A stretch of DNA of 64,000 nt from Streptomyces fumanus (GCF_014655295.1 NZ_BNBI01000004.1:124001-188000); one strand, 5' to 3'; shown: positions 43,992-53,218, numbered from the stretch's first letter. Program-made: numbers and translations. The notes: generated from the sequence alone by a model not told the origin.

Positions 43992-45497
43992 GTGCCCACC
44001 CTCACCGACTCCGTCACCCTGACCGGCCCCCTGGACCCCGGCGCCCTGCGCCGCGCGACCGCACCGCTCACCGTCACCGTCGACGCCGCGGCCCGGGCCC
44101 GGGTGGAGCGCGGCCGGCGCCTGTTCCGCGCCCTGCGCGAGGACGGCCCGGTGTACGGCGCCACCACCGGCTTCGGCGCCCTGGCCGGCTACCCGGGGCG
44201 CGCCGACGAGGCCGACCAGTGCGACAACACCCTCGCCCACCTCGGCGCCGGGCAGGGCCCGGACCTGCCGCGGGAGGTGGTCCGCGGCGCCCTGCTGCTG
44301 CGCACCTGGTCCCTGGCCCAGGGGCACTCCGGTGTCTCGGCCGAGGTGGTGGACCGGCTCGCCGCGATGTTCGCCACCTCCTTCGCCCCCGCCGTCCCCC
44401 GCTACGGCTCGGTCGGCGCCAGCGGCGACCTCATCCCGCTCGCCTACGCCACCCAGGCCCTGCGCGGCCGGGGCCACGCCTACCTGGACGGGCGCCGGAC
44501 GCCCGCCGCCGAGGCGCTCACCGCCGCCGGGCTGACCCCGCTCACCCTGGACGGCCGGGACGCGCTCGCCCTGGTCAACGGCACCTCCGTCACCACCGCC
44601 GCCCTCGCCCTGGCCCGCGACACCGTCCGCGCCGCCCACCGCGCCCTCACCGACCTCACCTGCCTGCTCGCCGACCTGCTCGGCTGCGACCCCGGCTTCC
44701 TCGACGCGGACCTGCTGCGCGCCTACGGCCACCCCGGCGTCGGCACCGTCGGCACCCGGATGCGGCACGCCCTCAGCGGCGTCCGCCCCTCGGGCACCCG
44801 GCCGCTGCAGGAGCCGTACAGCATCCGCTGCGCCCCGCAGCTCCTGGGCGCCGCCGAGGACGCCCTGGCGTACGTGGACGGGGTGGTCGCGGCCGACCTG
44901 CGCGGGATCAGCGACAACCCGATGTTCTTCGCCGGGGACGCCGGGGACGCGGTGCCGGGCAAGGTGGTGCACGGCGGGAACTTCTTCGGCCAGCCCGCCG
45001 CGTTCGCCGCCGACCTGCTCGCCACCGTCACCGCCCAGCTCGGCAACCTCGCCGAACGCCAACTGGACCTGCTGGTGGACCCGGCGCGCAACGGCGGACT
45101 GCCGCCCATGCTCACCACCGCCCCCGGCGTCCAGCACGGCCTGCAGGGCGTGCAGCTCGCCACCACCGCCTTCGTCGCCGAGATCCGGCGCAACGCCGTG
45201 CCGGCCGCCGCCCAGAGCCTGCCGACCAATCTGCACAACCAGGACGTCGTCCCCTTCGGCACCCAGGCCGCGCTGCGCTCCTACGACCTGGCCGACCTGC
45301 TCGGCCTCCTCGTCGGCTCGCTCGGCCTCGGTCTGCGCCAGGCCGCGCACGCCGGGGCCCGCCGGCCCACCGCGCCGGGCCCCGCCGCCCTCCTGGACGC
45401 CCTGGAGACGGCGATCGCCCCGGTGGAACCGGACCGTCCGCTGGACGCCGACGTACGCGCCGCCGCCCGGCTGCTGCTCACCCGCGACCTGCCGTGA
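43992..45497 (+). CDS. Aromatic amino acid ammonia-lyase (MIO type, tyrosine-like selectivity)
   Basis: A 501-residue HAL/PAL/TAL-superfamily enzyme. The MIO prosthetic group forms from Ala143-Ser144-Gly145 in GSVGASGDLIPLAY, and the catalytic Tyr 55 lies in VYGATTGFG. The selectivity pair is His83-Leu84 in NTLAHLGAGQG, which aligns with the His-Leu of tyrosine ammonia-lyases rather than Phe-Leu (PAL) or Ser-His (HAL). GTG 43992 is chosen because it keeps the box spacing shared with two other genes. It should deaminate tyrosine to 4-coumarate, though an aminomutase is possible. Its 3' end overlaps the convergent kinase gene by 20 nt. Confidence 0.88.
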   Translation: MPTLTDSVTLTGPLDPGALRRATAPLTVTVDAAARARVERGRRLFRALREDGPVYGATTGFGALAGYPGRADEADQCDNTLAHLGAGQGPDLPREVVRGALLLRTWSLAQGHSGVSAEVVDRLAAMFATSFAPAVPRYGSVGASGDLIPLAYATQALRGRGHAYLDGRRTPAAEALTAAGLTPLTLDGRDALALVNGTSVTTAALALARDTVRAAHRALTDLTCLLADLLGCDPGFLDADLLRAYGHPGVGTVGTRMRHALSGVRPSGTRPLQEPYSIRCAPQLLGAAEDALAYVDGVVAADLRGISDNPMFFAGDAGDAVPGKVVHGGNFFGQPAAFAADLLATVTAQLGNLAERQLDLLVDPARNGGLPPMLTTAPGVQHGLQGVQLATTAFVAEIRRNAVPAAAQSLPTNLHNQDVVPFGTQAALRSYDLADLLGLLVGSLGLGLRQAAHAGARRPTAPGPAALLDALETAIAPVEPDRPLDADVRAAARLLLTRDLP

Positions 45498-46734
45498 CCG
45501 GCGTCGACCCGGTGGCCACGGGCGGGGCGGCGCAGGAGGGCAGCCGGATGGTGAACCGGGCGCCGCGGCCGGGCCGGCCCACCGCGGTGACCGTGCCGCC
45601 GTGGCTCGTCACCACCTCGCGCAGCAGCGCCAGCCCCAGCCCGTACCGGCCGCCGTCCCCGGCCCGGTGGAACCGCTCGAACAGCCGCTCCGCCTCGGCC
45701 GGCGCGAAACCCGGCCCGGTGTCCGACACCGTCAGCTCCACCGCCGTACCCGAGCGGGCCAGCGCCACCTCGATCCGCCCGCCCGCCGGGGTGTGGCTGA
45801 TCGCGTTGGACAGCAGCTCGCCCACCGCCCGGCGCAGCGCCGACTCGATCCCGCCGACGTACAGCGCGCGGTGCGCGCCGTCCACCGTGACGGCCAGCCC
45901 GCGGTCCCCGGCCCGCTCCGCCTCCTCCGCCACCACCGACCCGGCCAGCGCCGCCAGGTCCACCGGCGCCCGCTCCGCCGGCCGCGCCGGGTCCGCGGTC
46001 AGGGTCGCGGAGAGCAGCAGGTCGTCCAGGACCGCGCCGAGCCGCCCCACCGAACCGACCAGCCGGTCCAGCCCCGCGCGGTGCTCCGCCGGCAGCTCCG
46101 CGGCCCGCGCCTGCCGGGCCAGCACCTGTGCGCGGGTGTACACCCGGGTCACCGGGGTGCGCAGCTCATGACTGGCGTCCGCGACGAACCGGCGCTGCCG
46201 GGCCAGCGCTTCGGCCAGCGGCGCCACCGACAGCCTGCCGAGGACCGTGCCCGTGACGGCCGCGGCGACCAGCCCCACCAGTTCCGCGACGCCCAGCGCG
46301 TACCAGAGGTGCCGGCGGTCGGCGAGCTGGAACCGCATGTCGAACACCGCCTGCACCACGTTCCCGTCCGCGCGGACCTGACTGCGCACCCGGTAGACCG
46401 TGCCGGCCCGGTGCACCACCCGCTCCACCGCCCGGCCGGTCCGGCGCGCCCGGTCCAGGTCGGCCCGGACCGGGAACCCGTCCGGCGCGTTGGCGAGCGG
46501 GGCGACGCCGTCCGCGTACAGCCAGGTGCACACCGGCGGGCTCGACAGGTCGCCGCGCGAGGCTCCGTAGCGCAGTTCCCGCCACACCTGGTCGCTCTGC
46601 GCGCGTGTCATCACGGCGTCCGCGACGAGGCCGACCATCACCATCAGCAGCGTGATGATCGCCGCGGTGATCACGGCGATCCGCAGCCGGGCCAGCCGCA
46701 CCTCCGTCCGCTCCGCGAACTGCGAGAACCTCAC
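45478..46734 (-). CDS. Two-component sensor histidine kinase
   Basis: A 418-residue kinase. TM1 spans 18-40 and TM2 about 144-166, with an extracytoplasmic sensor domain of about 100 residues between them, then a short HAMP. The phosphoacceptor His 189 is in ADASHELRTP, and the ATPase domain has LLSNAISHTP and SDTGPGFAPAEAERLFERF. GTG 46734 overlaps the response-regulator stop (GTGA). The 3' end overlaps the ammonia-lyase gene by 20 nt, so regulator and pathway genes are tightly packed. It may control the aromatic locus. Confidence 0.92.
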   Translation of the reverse strand: MRFSQFAERTEVRLARLRIAVITAAIITLLMVMVGLVADAVMTRAQSDQVWRELRYGASRGDLSSPPVCTWLYADGVAPLANAPDGFPVRADLDRARRTGRAVERVVHRAGTVYRVRSQVRADGNVVQAVFDMRFQLADRRHLWYALGVAELVGLVAAAVTGTVLGRLSVAPLAEALARQRRFVADASHELRTPVTRVYTRAQVLARQARAAELPAEHRAGLDRLVGSVGRLGAVLDDLLLSATLTADPARPAERAPVDLAALAGSVVAEEAERAGDRGLAVTVDGAHRALYVGGIESALRRAVGELLSNAISHTPAGGRIEVALARSGTAVELTVSDTGPGFAPAEAERLFERFHRAGDGGRYGLGLALLREVVTSHGGTVTAVGRPGRGARFTIRLPSCAAPPVATGSTPVTAGRG

Positions 46735-47411
46735 AGCGCCCCCAGTTTGTAGCCCAGGCCGCGGACCGTGCGCACCACCTGCCGGCCCAGCTTGCGGCGC
46801 AGGTAGTAGACGTAGGTGTCGACGATGGACGAGGCGGGCGCCTCCTGGAAGACCATCCGGCGCAGCTCCGTGCGCGAGTAGACGGTGCCGGGCCGGGAGG
46901 CCAGCGCCCACAGCAGCGCGAACTCCCGGGCGGCCAGGGCGATCCGCTGCCCGTCGGGCAGTTCGACCTCGCGCGGGCCGACGTACAGCCGGCCGGCGCC
47001 GATCCGCAGCACGTCGGTGACGTCGAGGGAGCGCCGGCACAGGGCGCGCACCCGGGCGGACAGCTCGTCGAGTTCGAACGGTTTGACCAGGTAGTCGTCG
47101 GCGCCCGCGTCCAGGCCGTCGACCCGGTCGTTGACGGTGCCCATCGCGGTCAGCAGCAGCACCGGGGTGCGTACCGCGCGGGAGCGCAGCCTGGCCAGCA
47201 GGTCCAGGCCGTCCAGCACCGGCAGCCGCCGGTCCAGTACCAGTACGTCGTACTGCCGGGTGAGCCCCAGGTGCAGGCCCCGCTGCCCGTCGGTCGCGGT
47301 GTCGACCCGGTAGCCGTCGTCGCGCAGTACCTCGGAGAGCATGTCGGACATCTCCCGGTCGTCCTCGACCAGCAGCAGCCGTCCCGGCTCCCGTCCCTGT
47401 CCGTGTGTCAC
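46731..47411 (-). CDS. OmpR-family response regulator
   Basis: A 226-residue regulator. The receiver has acidic residues in LLLVEDDREM, phosphoacceptor Asp 60 in VLVLDRRLP and Lys 110 in YLVKPF. The winged helix contains LAAREFALLWALASRPGTVYS and VDTYVYYLRRKLG. GTG 47411 follows AGGAG. It is co-transcribed with the kinase downstream. Whether it binds the palindromic boxes of the aromatic locus is open, since OmpR proteins usually prefer direct repeats. Confidence 0.93.
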   Translation of the reverse strand: MTHGQGREPGRLLLVEDDREMSDMLSEVLRDDGYRVDTATDGQRGLHLGLTRQYDVLVLDRRLPVLDGLDLLARLRSRAVRTPVLLLTAMGTVNDRVDGLDAGADDYLVKPFELDELSARVRALCRRSLDVTDVLRIGAGRLYVGPREVELPDGQRIALAAREFALLWALASRPGTVYSRTELRRMVFQEAPASSIVDTYVYYLRRKLGRQVVRTVRGLGYKLGAL

Positions 47412-47712
47412 CGTGCGGCTCCTCTCAGCCCCGCCTCGTCCTCAACTCCCGCGCGGCTCACGGAAGTTCCGCTTCCGCGGCAGATGGCCGAACGAGGATT
47501 CGACCGGCGGGGTCAAGCTAGCGCGTACCGGCCGCATCCGGACCGGCCGCGTCCGCCGGTGGCCGGAAAGAGACGCCCGTACAACCCTTCCGGTCCTTCG
47601 CGGGTCCAGGAGGCACGACGAGGTGGGAGACGCCCGCGCACACCAGGTCACAGGGATGGCCTAAGATCCGTAGGCCCCTCACCTAAAGATCAAGTAAGAG
47701 GATGTACACGTC
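47412..47712. other. 301-bp divergent intergenic region
   Basis: It lies between the response-regulator gene (leftward) and a lipoprotein gene (rightward). An A/T-richer rightward promoter zone runs from about 47655 to 47700 and includes TAAGAT at 47662-47667; no good -35 is visible. The rightward ribosome site is AGAGGA. Confidence 0.4.
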
Positions 47713-48600
47713 ATGACCGTCCGCGCCCCCCGCCGTTCCCTCCGGGGCATATCCGCCGTTGCCGCCCTGCTCGCGATCGGCGCGGCCGGCTGCTCGGACG
47801 TGTCCGACGCCGTCGACAGCGCCAAGGACGGCGCCAAGAAGGTGGCGCGCCAGCGCTCGGTCTTCTCGCTGGACACCGGCGACTGCTACAACCCGGGCGG
47901 CAAGGCCGAGGGGACCGCGTACACCGTGGAGATCGTGCCGTGCACGGAGCCGCACGTGGGCCAGGTGGTCGGCGAGTTCACGATCGACGGGGGCGGCAAG
48001 TACCCCGGCGACGGCAAGGTCTCGGCCGCCGCCGACACCCGCTGCCCGGTCGAGGCGCAGAAGTACGCCCCGGACACCTGGGCGCTGCCCAAGGGCGCCG
48101 AACTCTTCTACTACACCCCGACCAAGGAGAGCTGGGCCACCGGCGACCGCGCGGTCAGTTGCACCTACACCGCCCAGAAGGGCACGCTCAGCGGCACGCT
48201 GGACACCGTGAAGTCCCTCAGGCCCGAGCAGCTCACCTACCTCAAGGGCTCGAACGCCGTGTACGAGGCGCTGTGGGCGAACCAGCCCGAGGCCGACACC
48301 GTCGAGGCGGACCTGGCCGGATACAAGGCGCAGGCCAAGGCCGTCGCGTCCGCCCTCGACGCGCATGTCGAGGGCCTGGACGGCATCGAGGGCGCCGAGG
48401 TCGGCAGGCTCCGCTCGACCCTGGCGAAGGCGGCCGGCGACTGGGAGAAGGCCGCGAACGCCGCCGACGCCGACGCGTTCTACCTCGCCTACGACCCGGC
48501 GTTCACCGGCATCGACCCGGCCGAGTCGGTCGCCGCCCGCAAGGAACTGGGCCTGGCCACCACCGTCCCGGCCGACGAGGCCGAGGTCTGGGCGGGCTGA
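47713..48600 (+). CDS. Septum-formation-family lipoprotein
   Basis: A 295-residue lipoprotein. The signal peptide ends with lipobox GAAGC (Cys 27). The domain then follows with FSLDTGDCYNPGGKAEG, VEIVPCTEPHVGQVVGEF and RAVSCTYTAQKGTLSG, the Cys-containing pattern of the actinobacterial septum formation family (DxxGDC...VxCxxPHxxEV). The C-terminal third is helical. ATG 47713. A terminator follows directly. It is expected on the outer membrane face; its exact role is unknown. Confidence 0.82.
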   Translation: MTVRAPRRSLRGISAVAALLAIGAAGCSDVSDAVDSAKDGAKKVARQRSVFSLDTGDCYNPGGKAEGTAYTVEIVPCTEPHVGQVVGEFTIDGGGKYPGDGKVSAAADTRCPVEAQKYAPDTWALPKGAELFYYTPTKESWATGDRAVSCTYTAQKGTLSGTLDTVKSLRPEQLTYLKGSNAVYEALWANQPEADTVEADLAGYKAQAKAVASALDAHVEGLDGIEGAEVGRLRSTLAKAAGDWEKAANAADADAFYLAYDPAFTGIDPAESVAARKELGLATTVPADEAEVWAG

Positions 48601-48609
48601 CCCGCCGGC

Positions 48610-48633
48610 GGGGCGGGGCGACGGCCCCGCCCC
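48610..48633. terminator. Short GC hairpin between convergent genes
   Basis: GGGGCGGGG and CCCCGCCCC form a perfect 9-bp stem with a 6-nt loop, 10 nt after the lipoprotein stop codon. Confidence 0.65.
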
Positions 48634-48646
48634 CGTGCCGCGGGAT

Positions 48647-49381
48647 TCACCCGGCGGACGTCCACGGCTGCGGATCGTGCGGCGGGTCGCGCAGGATGCC
48701 GGCCGTGATGTCGGCCAGTGACCGGCCGGTGCCGAAGGCTTCGGCGCGCATCCGGGCCAGGGCGTCCTCCGGCGCCAGACCCTGCCGGGAGGCCAGCGCC
48801 CCGACGGCGCGGGCGGTGTCGAACCAGTGGGACCGGACGATCTCCTCCGGTTCCCAGGCGGGCGGCCGCCCGCCGCTCAGCAGCATGTCGCGGGTGGACA
48901 TGAGGGCGGCCGACACCGCCTCGGCCACCTCCTCCGCCTGCTCCAGGTCGTGCGCGTCCAAGGCGTGGGCGCGACGCGCCAGCAGGTCCACCGACCCCAG
49001 GACGTAGTCGCCGAAGAACAGGGGCAGCGCGTAGACCGACACCACCCGCGGCAGCTTCTCGCGCACCGAGGCGCCGAACAGCGGCCAGGGCGTCACCTCG
49101 TGGCGCAGGTCGTCCACCGCGACGGTCTCACCGCTGTACGCGGCGCTGAGACAGGGGCCCTCCAGCACCGTGAACTGGATCTCCTCCAGCACCAGGGCGT
49201 CGTCGTCGGAGGCGGCCAGCAGTTGCCGGGCGGGGGTGTCGGTCAGGAGCGAGAGGGTCGCGCCGTCCACACCGAGCCCCTCGCACACCGCCGCGCAGAT
49301 CCGCCGGGGGATCTCCTCGGCGCGCGTGCCGGCGGCGACCTCGGCGACCAGCCGTGCCGTCTCCATCGCTCTCGAGGTCAT
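48647..49381 (-). CDS. GAF-ANTAR domain regulator
   Basis: A 244-residue cytoplasmic regulator. The GAF domain spans about 10-150, including DGATLSLLTDTPARQLLAAS and the closing LPLFFGDYVLGSVDLLARRA. The C-terminal ANTAR RNA-binding domain has ARAVGALASRQGLAPEDALA and MRAEAFGTGRSLADITAGIL. Such proteins bind paired hairpins in mRNA leaders to prevent termination, after a signal at the GAF. ATG 49381 follows GGGAGCGGAG. The target RNA is not identifiable here. Confidence 0.88.
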   Translation of the reverse strand: MTSRAMETARLVAEVAAGTRAEEIPRRICAAVCEGLGVDGATLSLLTDTPARQLLAASDDDALVLEEIQFTVLEGPCLSAAYSGETVAVDDLRHEVTPWPLFGASVREKLPRVVSVYALPLFFGDYVLGSVDLLARRAHALDAHDLEQAEEVAEAVSAALMSTRDMLLSGGRPPAWEPEEIVRSHWFDTARAVGALASRQGLAPEDALARMRAEAFGTGRSLADITAGILRDPPHDPQPWTSAG

Positions 49382-49677
49382 CCGGCACTCCGCTCCCGCT
49401 GTACGCCCGGTACGGATCGGTGTGCGTGCCCGGGGCGCCGTGACGCCCCTGTGTGCTGAAGAGTGGCCATGTGAGCGAAGTACCCGGAGCCGCACGGAGA
49501 ACGCCCGTGTCCCGCGGCCCACCCGCCGGAGCCCGGCGCTCCTGTTACCGAATGCGGACAGATACGAGTGAACGACCCCCCATCACGGGGCCATCTTCTG
49601 GGGCAGCACGAAACAGCCGACGCGGCCGGCCACCCCGCGAGAACCGGGGAAGGCGCCGCGTCCCTACTCTGCCGACC
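49382..49677. other. Divergent intergenic region, 296 bp
   Basis: It separates the GAF-ANTAR gene from a DUF4232 lipoprotein gene. The rightward promoter has TACTCT at 49665-49670, ending 7 nt before ATG 49678. No palindrome of note was seen. Confidence 0.4.
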
Positions 49678-50337
49678 ATGGGGGCTTCCATCATGACCAC
49701 GCACCGTCTCCTCCGTACCGTCCGTTCCGCCGCCCTGGCCGCCGGCACCGCCGCGCTGGCGCTGGGCCTGACCGCCTGCGCCGGTGCCGACGGCGGCCCG
49801 AAGGCGGCGGGCGGGGACCGCACCGCTGCCACCGCCCAGGGCCGGTCCACGTCCGTCGTGGACGGCGACGGCGGTGCGCAGCAGATCACCAGCCGGACCA
49901 CGGCGGCCGGCGCCCGGCAATGCCACGGCGACGAACTGCTGGTCACCGCCGTCCACCGGTTCGCCGGCCGGCAGGGCGACCACCTGCTGGTCACCGCGTC
50001 GAACGAGGGCACCGAGCCCTGCTGGGTCACCTCGTACCCGGCCGTGGTGCTCGACTGGAACACCGACAACGTCGCCCTGCCGCACGCGAAGCAGGACGCA
50101 CCGGGCGGCGACCGGCACCTCACGCTCCGCCCCGGAGGCAAGGTCTACACCGCGGTGAACCTCTTCGACCACGGCACGCGGAGCCGCACGGCACGGTCCT
50201 TCGCCCTCGCGCTGCGCGGCCCGGACGGCCACGCCGGCCCCTACTACTCCGTCGACGTCAAGGGCCGTGACGCGCGGTTCCGCTGGACCGAGGCCGACGT
50301 ACTGAACTGGAACACCGAGAAGCCGTACGACTTCTGA
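49678..50337 (+). CDS. DUF4232-family lipoprotein
   Basis: A 219-residue exported lipoprotein. The lipobox LTAC (Cys 34) is followed by a Gly/Ala-rich linker of about 45 residues. The beta-sandwich DUF4232 domain starts at ARQCHGDELLVTAVHRFAG, with NEGTEPCWVTSYPAVVLDWN and the paired Cys that likely form a disulfide. ATG 49678 is 7 nt after a -10 hexamer, hence probably leaderless; ATG 49693 is in frame as an alternative. Function is unknown. Confidence 0.82.
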   Translation: MGASIMTTHRLLRTVRSAALAAGTAALALGLTACAGADGGPKAAGGDRTAATAQGRSTSVVDGDGGAQQITSRTTAAGARQCHGDELLVTAVHRFAGRQGDHLLVTASNEGTEPCWVTSYPAVVLDWNTDNVALPHAKQDAPGGDRHLTLRPGGKVYTAVNLFDHGTRSRTARSFALALRGPDGHAGPYYSVDVKGRDARFRWTEADVLNWNTEKPYDF

Positions 50338-50382
50338 CGCCTCCCCGGCCTCCGCCGGCACCCCGTGGCCCCGGGCCGCCCG

Positions 50383-53007
50383 TCAGCTCGGGGCGGAGTC
50401 GTCCGGCGGCAGGATCTCGACGTACCCGTCGGTTCCGTGGACGCGGACGCGCTGTCCGTCGCGGATGAGCCGGGTCGCCTGTGCCACGCCCACGACGGCG
50501 GGCAGGCCGTACTCGCGGGCGATCACCGCGCCATGGGTCATCAGCCCGCCGACCTCCGTCACCAGCCCCGAGACGGCGACGAAGAGCGGCGACCAACTGG
50601 GGTCGGTGAACGTCGTCACCAGGATGTCACCGGGCCGCAGGTCGGCCCGCGCCACGTCGTGGACGACACGGGCCCGCCCCTCGACGGTGCCGGCGGAGAC
50701 CGGCAGACCGGTCAGCGCACCGGCCGGCACGTCGTCGCGCCGGTACGTGCCGTCGAGGGCCTCGCCGTCGGAGGTGAGCACCCGCGGTGGGGTGAGCGCC
50801 CGGTAGGACCGGTAGGCGTCCTTGCGCCGCTCGATCAGGCCGGGCTCGACCCGGTGCGAGCGCACGGCGTCGCGGAGTTCGTGGAAGGTGAGGTAGAAGG
50901 CGTCCTCCCGCTCGGCGAGCACCCCCGCCCGCACGAGTCGCCCGGCCTCCCGCAGCAGCGCCTGCTTGTAGAGGTAGGTGCGGCTGACGATGTCGTACTT
51001 GGGGTACTCCCGGTACCCGATGAAGGTCCGCACCCGGTCGATCATCCGCTTGGTCTCGGCGGCCTTCCGGTCCCCGTCCGGCAGCGACCGCAGGCGGGAC
51101 AGCACCTCGTGCTCCTTCTCGCGCGCCTTCCGGCGCCCTTGTGCGAAGCGCCGCTCGGCGGCGCCCGGTGCGAAGGCCCGCACATTGTCGAGGATCAACG
51201 GCACCAGCGCGGCGGGCTGTTCGGCCCACCGCGGCCTGGTGATGTCGATCTCGCCGACGCAGCGCATGCCGTACCGGCCGAGGTAGGTCTCGATGGCCTC
51301 GCGGGCCGCGCCGCCGCCGGGGAGCCGGGCCAGCTCGTCCAGGAAGCCGTCGTCCTCGACGCCTTCCAGGAACGCCACCACCTCCGGGTGCGGGCGCACG
51401 GCGTCCGCGACATCGAGCAGTTCCAGGCCCATCCGCGAGGTGATGTTGCCGGGGGCCGACAGGGTGAGGGTGTCGGCCGCGTTCTTCTCGCCCAGCCACT
51501 GGAGCAGGTGGTCGTTGAGCCACCAGGTGGCCTCCATCCCCGCCATGATCACCTGGATGCTCAGCGGATCGCTGAGGACGCGCTTGTGCTCCGCGAAGGC
51601 GTCGAGCAGGAAGTCGAACAGCTCCGGTCCGGTCCGGGTCCGGATGTCGCGTTCCAGGGCGGCGAGGGACGCCCGGCTGCGTGCGATCAGTTCGGTGACG
51701 ACGGCCGGATCGGTGTCGAGGGGAGCGGGCGGTGCCCCGGCCGGCGCCCCGCCGCGGCCGGCGCCCGGGTCGGGGAGGGCGGCGAGGAGATCCTCGCGGT
51801 CGAGGAGGGTCTCCAGGGCGTTCCTGGTCAGCGGATCGCCCTTGCCGATGACGTCCAGCAGCCCGGCCCGGGCGGCGGGCGCGGCCAGGCGCGGGGTGAC
51901 GTCGACGAACAGCCTGCCGCCGGCCTCGTGCATCGGCACCATGGCCGTCATCCGCCACATGGACAGCCCCAGGGGCTTCATGGCGTCGGTCATCATCTGC
52001 TGATGGCCGACGGAGAGATAGACGCGCGGGCCCGCGTCGGTGGTCTCGGGCACCGGGAACAGCGTGGTGATCGGCCGGCTCTGCACGATCTGGAACTCGT
52101 CACCGGTCAGGCACCACTCGATGTCCTGCGGGCGGCCGAAGTGCTCCTCGATCCGCCGCCCGAGCCGGACCAGCCGGACCACCTGCTCGTCCGTCAGCGC
52201 CGGCTGCCGCTGCCGCCGCTCGTCGATCCGTACCTCGTGCGTACCGCCGTCGGGCAGTGCCTGCACGGCACGTTCCTTGACGGAGATCGTCCGGGTGACG
52301 ATCTCGCCGTCGCGGACGGTGAAGACGTCCGGGTTCACCAGCCCGGACACCAGGGCCTCGCCGAGGCCGAAACCGGCGTCGACGGTGGCGACCTTGCGGT
52401 TGCCGGTGACGGGGTCGGCGGTGAACAGGATGCCGGACGCGTCCGGGAAGACCATCCGTTGCACCACCACGGCCATCCGGACCGCACGGTGGTCGATGCC
52501 GTTGCGCGCGCGGTACACCACGGCCCGCTCGGTGAACAACGAGGCCCAGCACCGGCCGATGTGCCGCAGCACCTCCGCCGGTCCCACGACGTTCAGATAG
52601 GTGTCCTGCTGGCCCGCGAAGGAGGCCGTCGGCAGGTCCTCCGCCGTCGCACTGGACCGGACGGCCCAGGCGGTACGCTCGCCGAGCCGGCCGAGCGCCC
52701 GGGTGACCGCCTCCGCGATGTCGCCGGGCACCGCGACGCCCTCCACGGTCCGGCGGAGCTCGGCGCTGAGGGCACGGATTCCGTCCCGGTCGTCCGGGTC
52801 CAGGGCGGACAGCTCGTCGAGGCGGTCGCCGATCCCGGGTTCCGCGGCCAGGACGCGCCGGAAGGCGTCCGTCGTCACGCAGAAGCCGTCCGGCACCCGG
52901 ATGCCCTCGATCCGGGACAGCGCCCCCAGGTGCGCGCCCTTGCCGCCGACGACCGCGGCCCGCGGCTCGGCGGCCGCCCGCAGGTCCAGCACGTACTGCT
53001 CGGTCAT
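50383..53007 (-). CDS. rph: Rifamycin (rifampin) phosphotransferase RPH
   Basis: An 874-residue three-domain enzyme. It has an ATP-grasp domain (GKGAHLGALSRIEGIRVPDG to QSRPITTL, about residues 15-310), a central rifamycin-binding helical domain (about 320-750) and a C-terminal swivelling His domain with the catalytic His 825 in GGLMTHGAVIAREYG. Length and the His position match characterised RPH enzymes, which phosphorylate the ansa C21 hydroxyl of rifamycins. ATG 53007 is used; its GGAGG is 12 nt away, rather far. A rifamycin-associated element lies 190 bp upstream. PEP-synthase relatives lack the central domain. Confidence 0.93.
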   Translation of the reverse strand: MTEQYVLDLRAAAEPRAAVVGGKGAHLGALSRIEGIRVPDGFCVTTDAFRRVLAAEPGIGDRLDELSALDPDDRDGIRALSAELRRTVEGVAVPGDIAEAVTRALGRLGERTAWAVRSSATAEDLPTASFAGQQDTYLNVVGPAEVLRHIGRCWASLFTERAVVYRARNGIDHRAVRMAVVVQRMVFPDASGILFTADPVTGNRKVATVDAGFGLGEALVSGLVNPDVFTVRDGEIVTRTISVKERAVQALPDGGTHEVRIDERRQRQPALTDEQVVRLVRLGRRIEEHFGRPQDIEWCLTGDEFQIVQSRPITTLFPVPETTDAGPRVYLSVGHQQMMTDAMKPLGLSMWRMTAMVPMHEAGGRLFVDVTPRLAAPAARAGLLDVIGKGDPLTRNALETLLDREDLLAALPDPGAGRGGAPAGAPPAPLDTDPAVVTELIARSRASLAALERDIRTRTGPELFDFLLDAFAEHKRVLSDPLSIQVIMAGMEATWWLNDHLLQWLGEKNAADTLTLSAPGNITSRMGLELLDVADAVRPHPEVVAFLEGVEDDGFLDELARLPGGGAAREAIETYLGRYGMRCVGEIDITRPRWAEQPAALVPLILDNVRAFAPGAAERRFAQGRRKAREKEHEVLSRLRSLPDGDRKAAETKRMIDRVRTFIGYREYPKYDIVSRTYLYKQALLREAGRLVRAGVLAEREDAFYLTFHELRDAVRSHRVEPGLIERRKDAYRSYRALTPPRVLTSDGEALDGTYRRDDVPAGALTGLPVSAGTVEGRARVVHDVARADLRPGDILVTTFTDPSWSPLFVAVSGLVTEVGGLMTHGAVIAREYGLPAVVGVAQATRLIRDGQRVRVHGTDGYVEILPPDDSAPS

Positions 53008-53199
53008 GATGATGCGATACCTCCATGGCAGCCGTGCCCCGCCGCACTGCGCTGGTCGGTGGAACTCCCGGCGCCCGAGATCCGGGGAACCTCTGCCCGG
53101 CGCCGTTCCCGTCCGTGGCCGCACCGCTCGTCCCGGCGATCACCGGGTCCGTCGTTCGCGCAGGTGGCGGCCACGGCCGACGATTCTGCGGCACCGCCC

Positions 53200-53218
53200 G
53201 GGCCTTGTGGCAAGCCCC
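53200..53218 (-). promoter_or_regulatory. Rifamycin-associated element (RAE)
   Basis: The 19-bp imperfect inverted repeat GGGGCTTGCCACAAGGCCC (minus strand) matches the RAE known upstream of rifamycin-inactivation genes in actinobacteria. On the minus strand TTGCCA inside it and CAGAAT (53188-53183) could form an rph promoter with a 19-bp spacer. On the plus strand TTGTGG (53205-53210), a 17-bp spacer and TATACG (53228-53233) form a better promoter pointing away from rph. Confidence 0.8.

Noticed and set aside
46731..47411. Displaced VanR
   Set aside because: The OmpR-type regulator overlaps its own histidine kinase gene (GTGA) and lies 17 kb from the van genes, so it is a separate two-component system. 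A functional link to vanS cannot be excluded but has no support.
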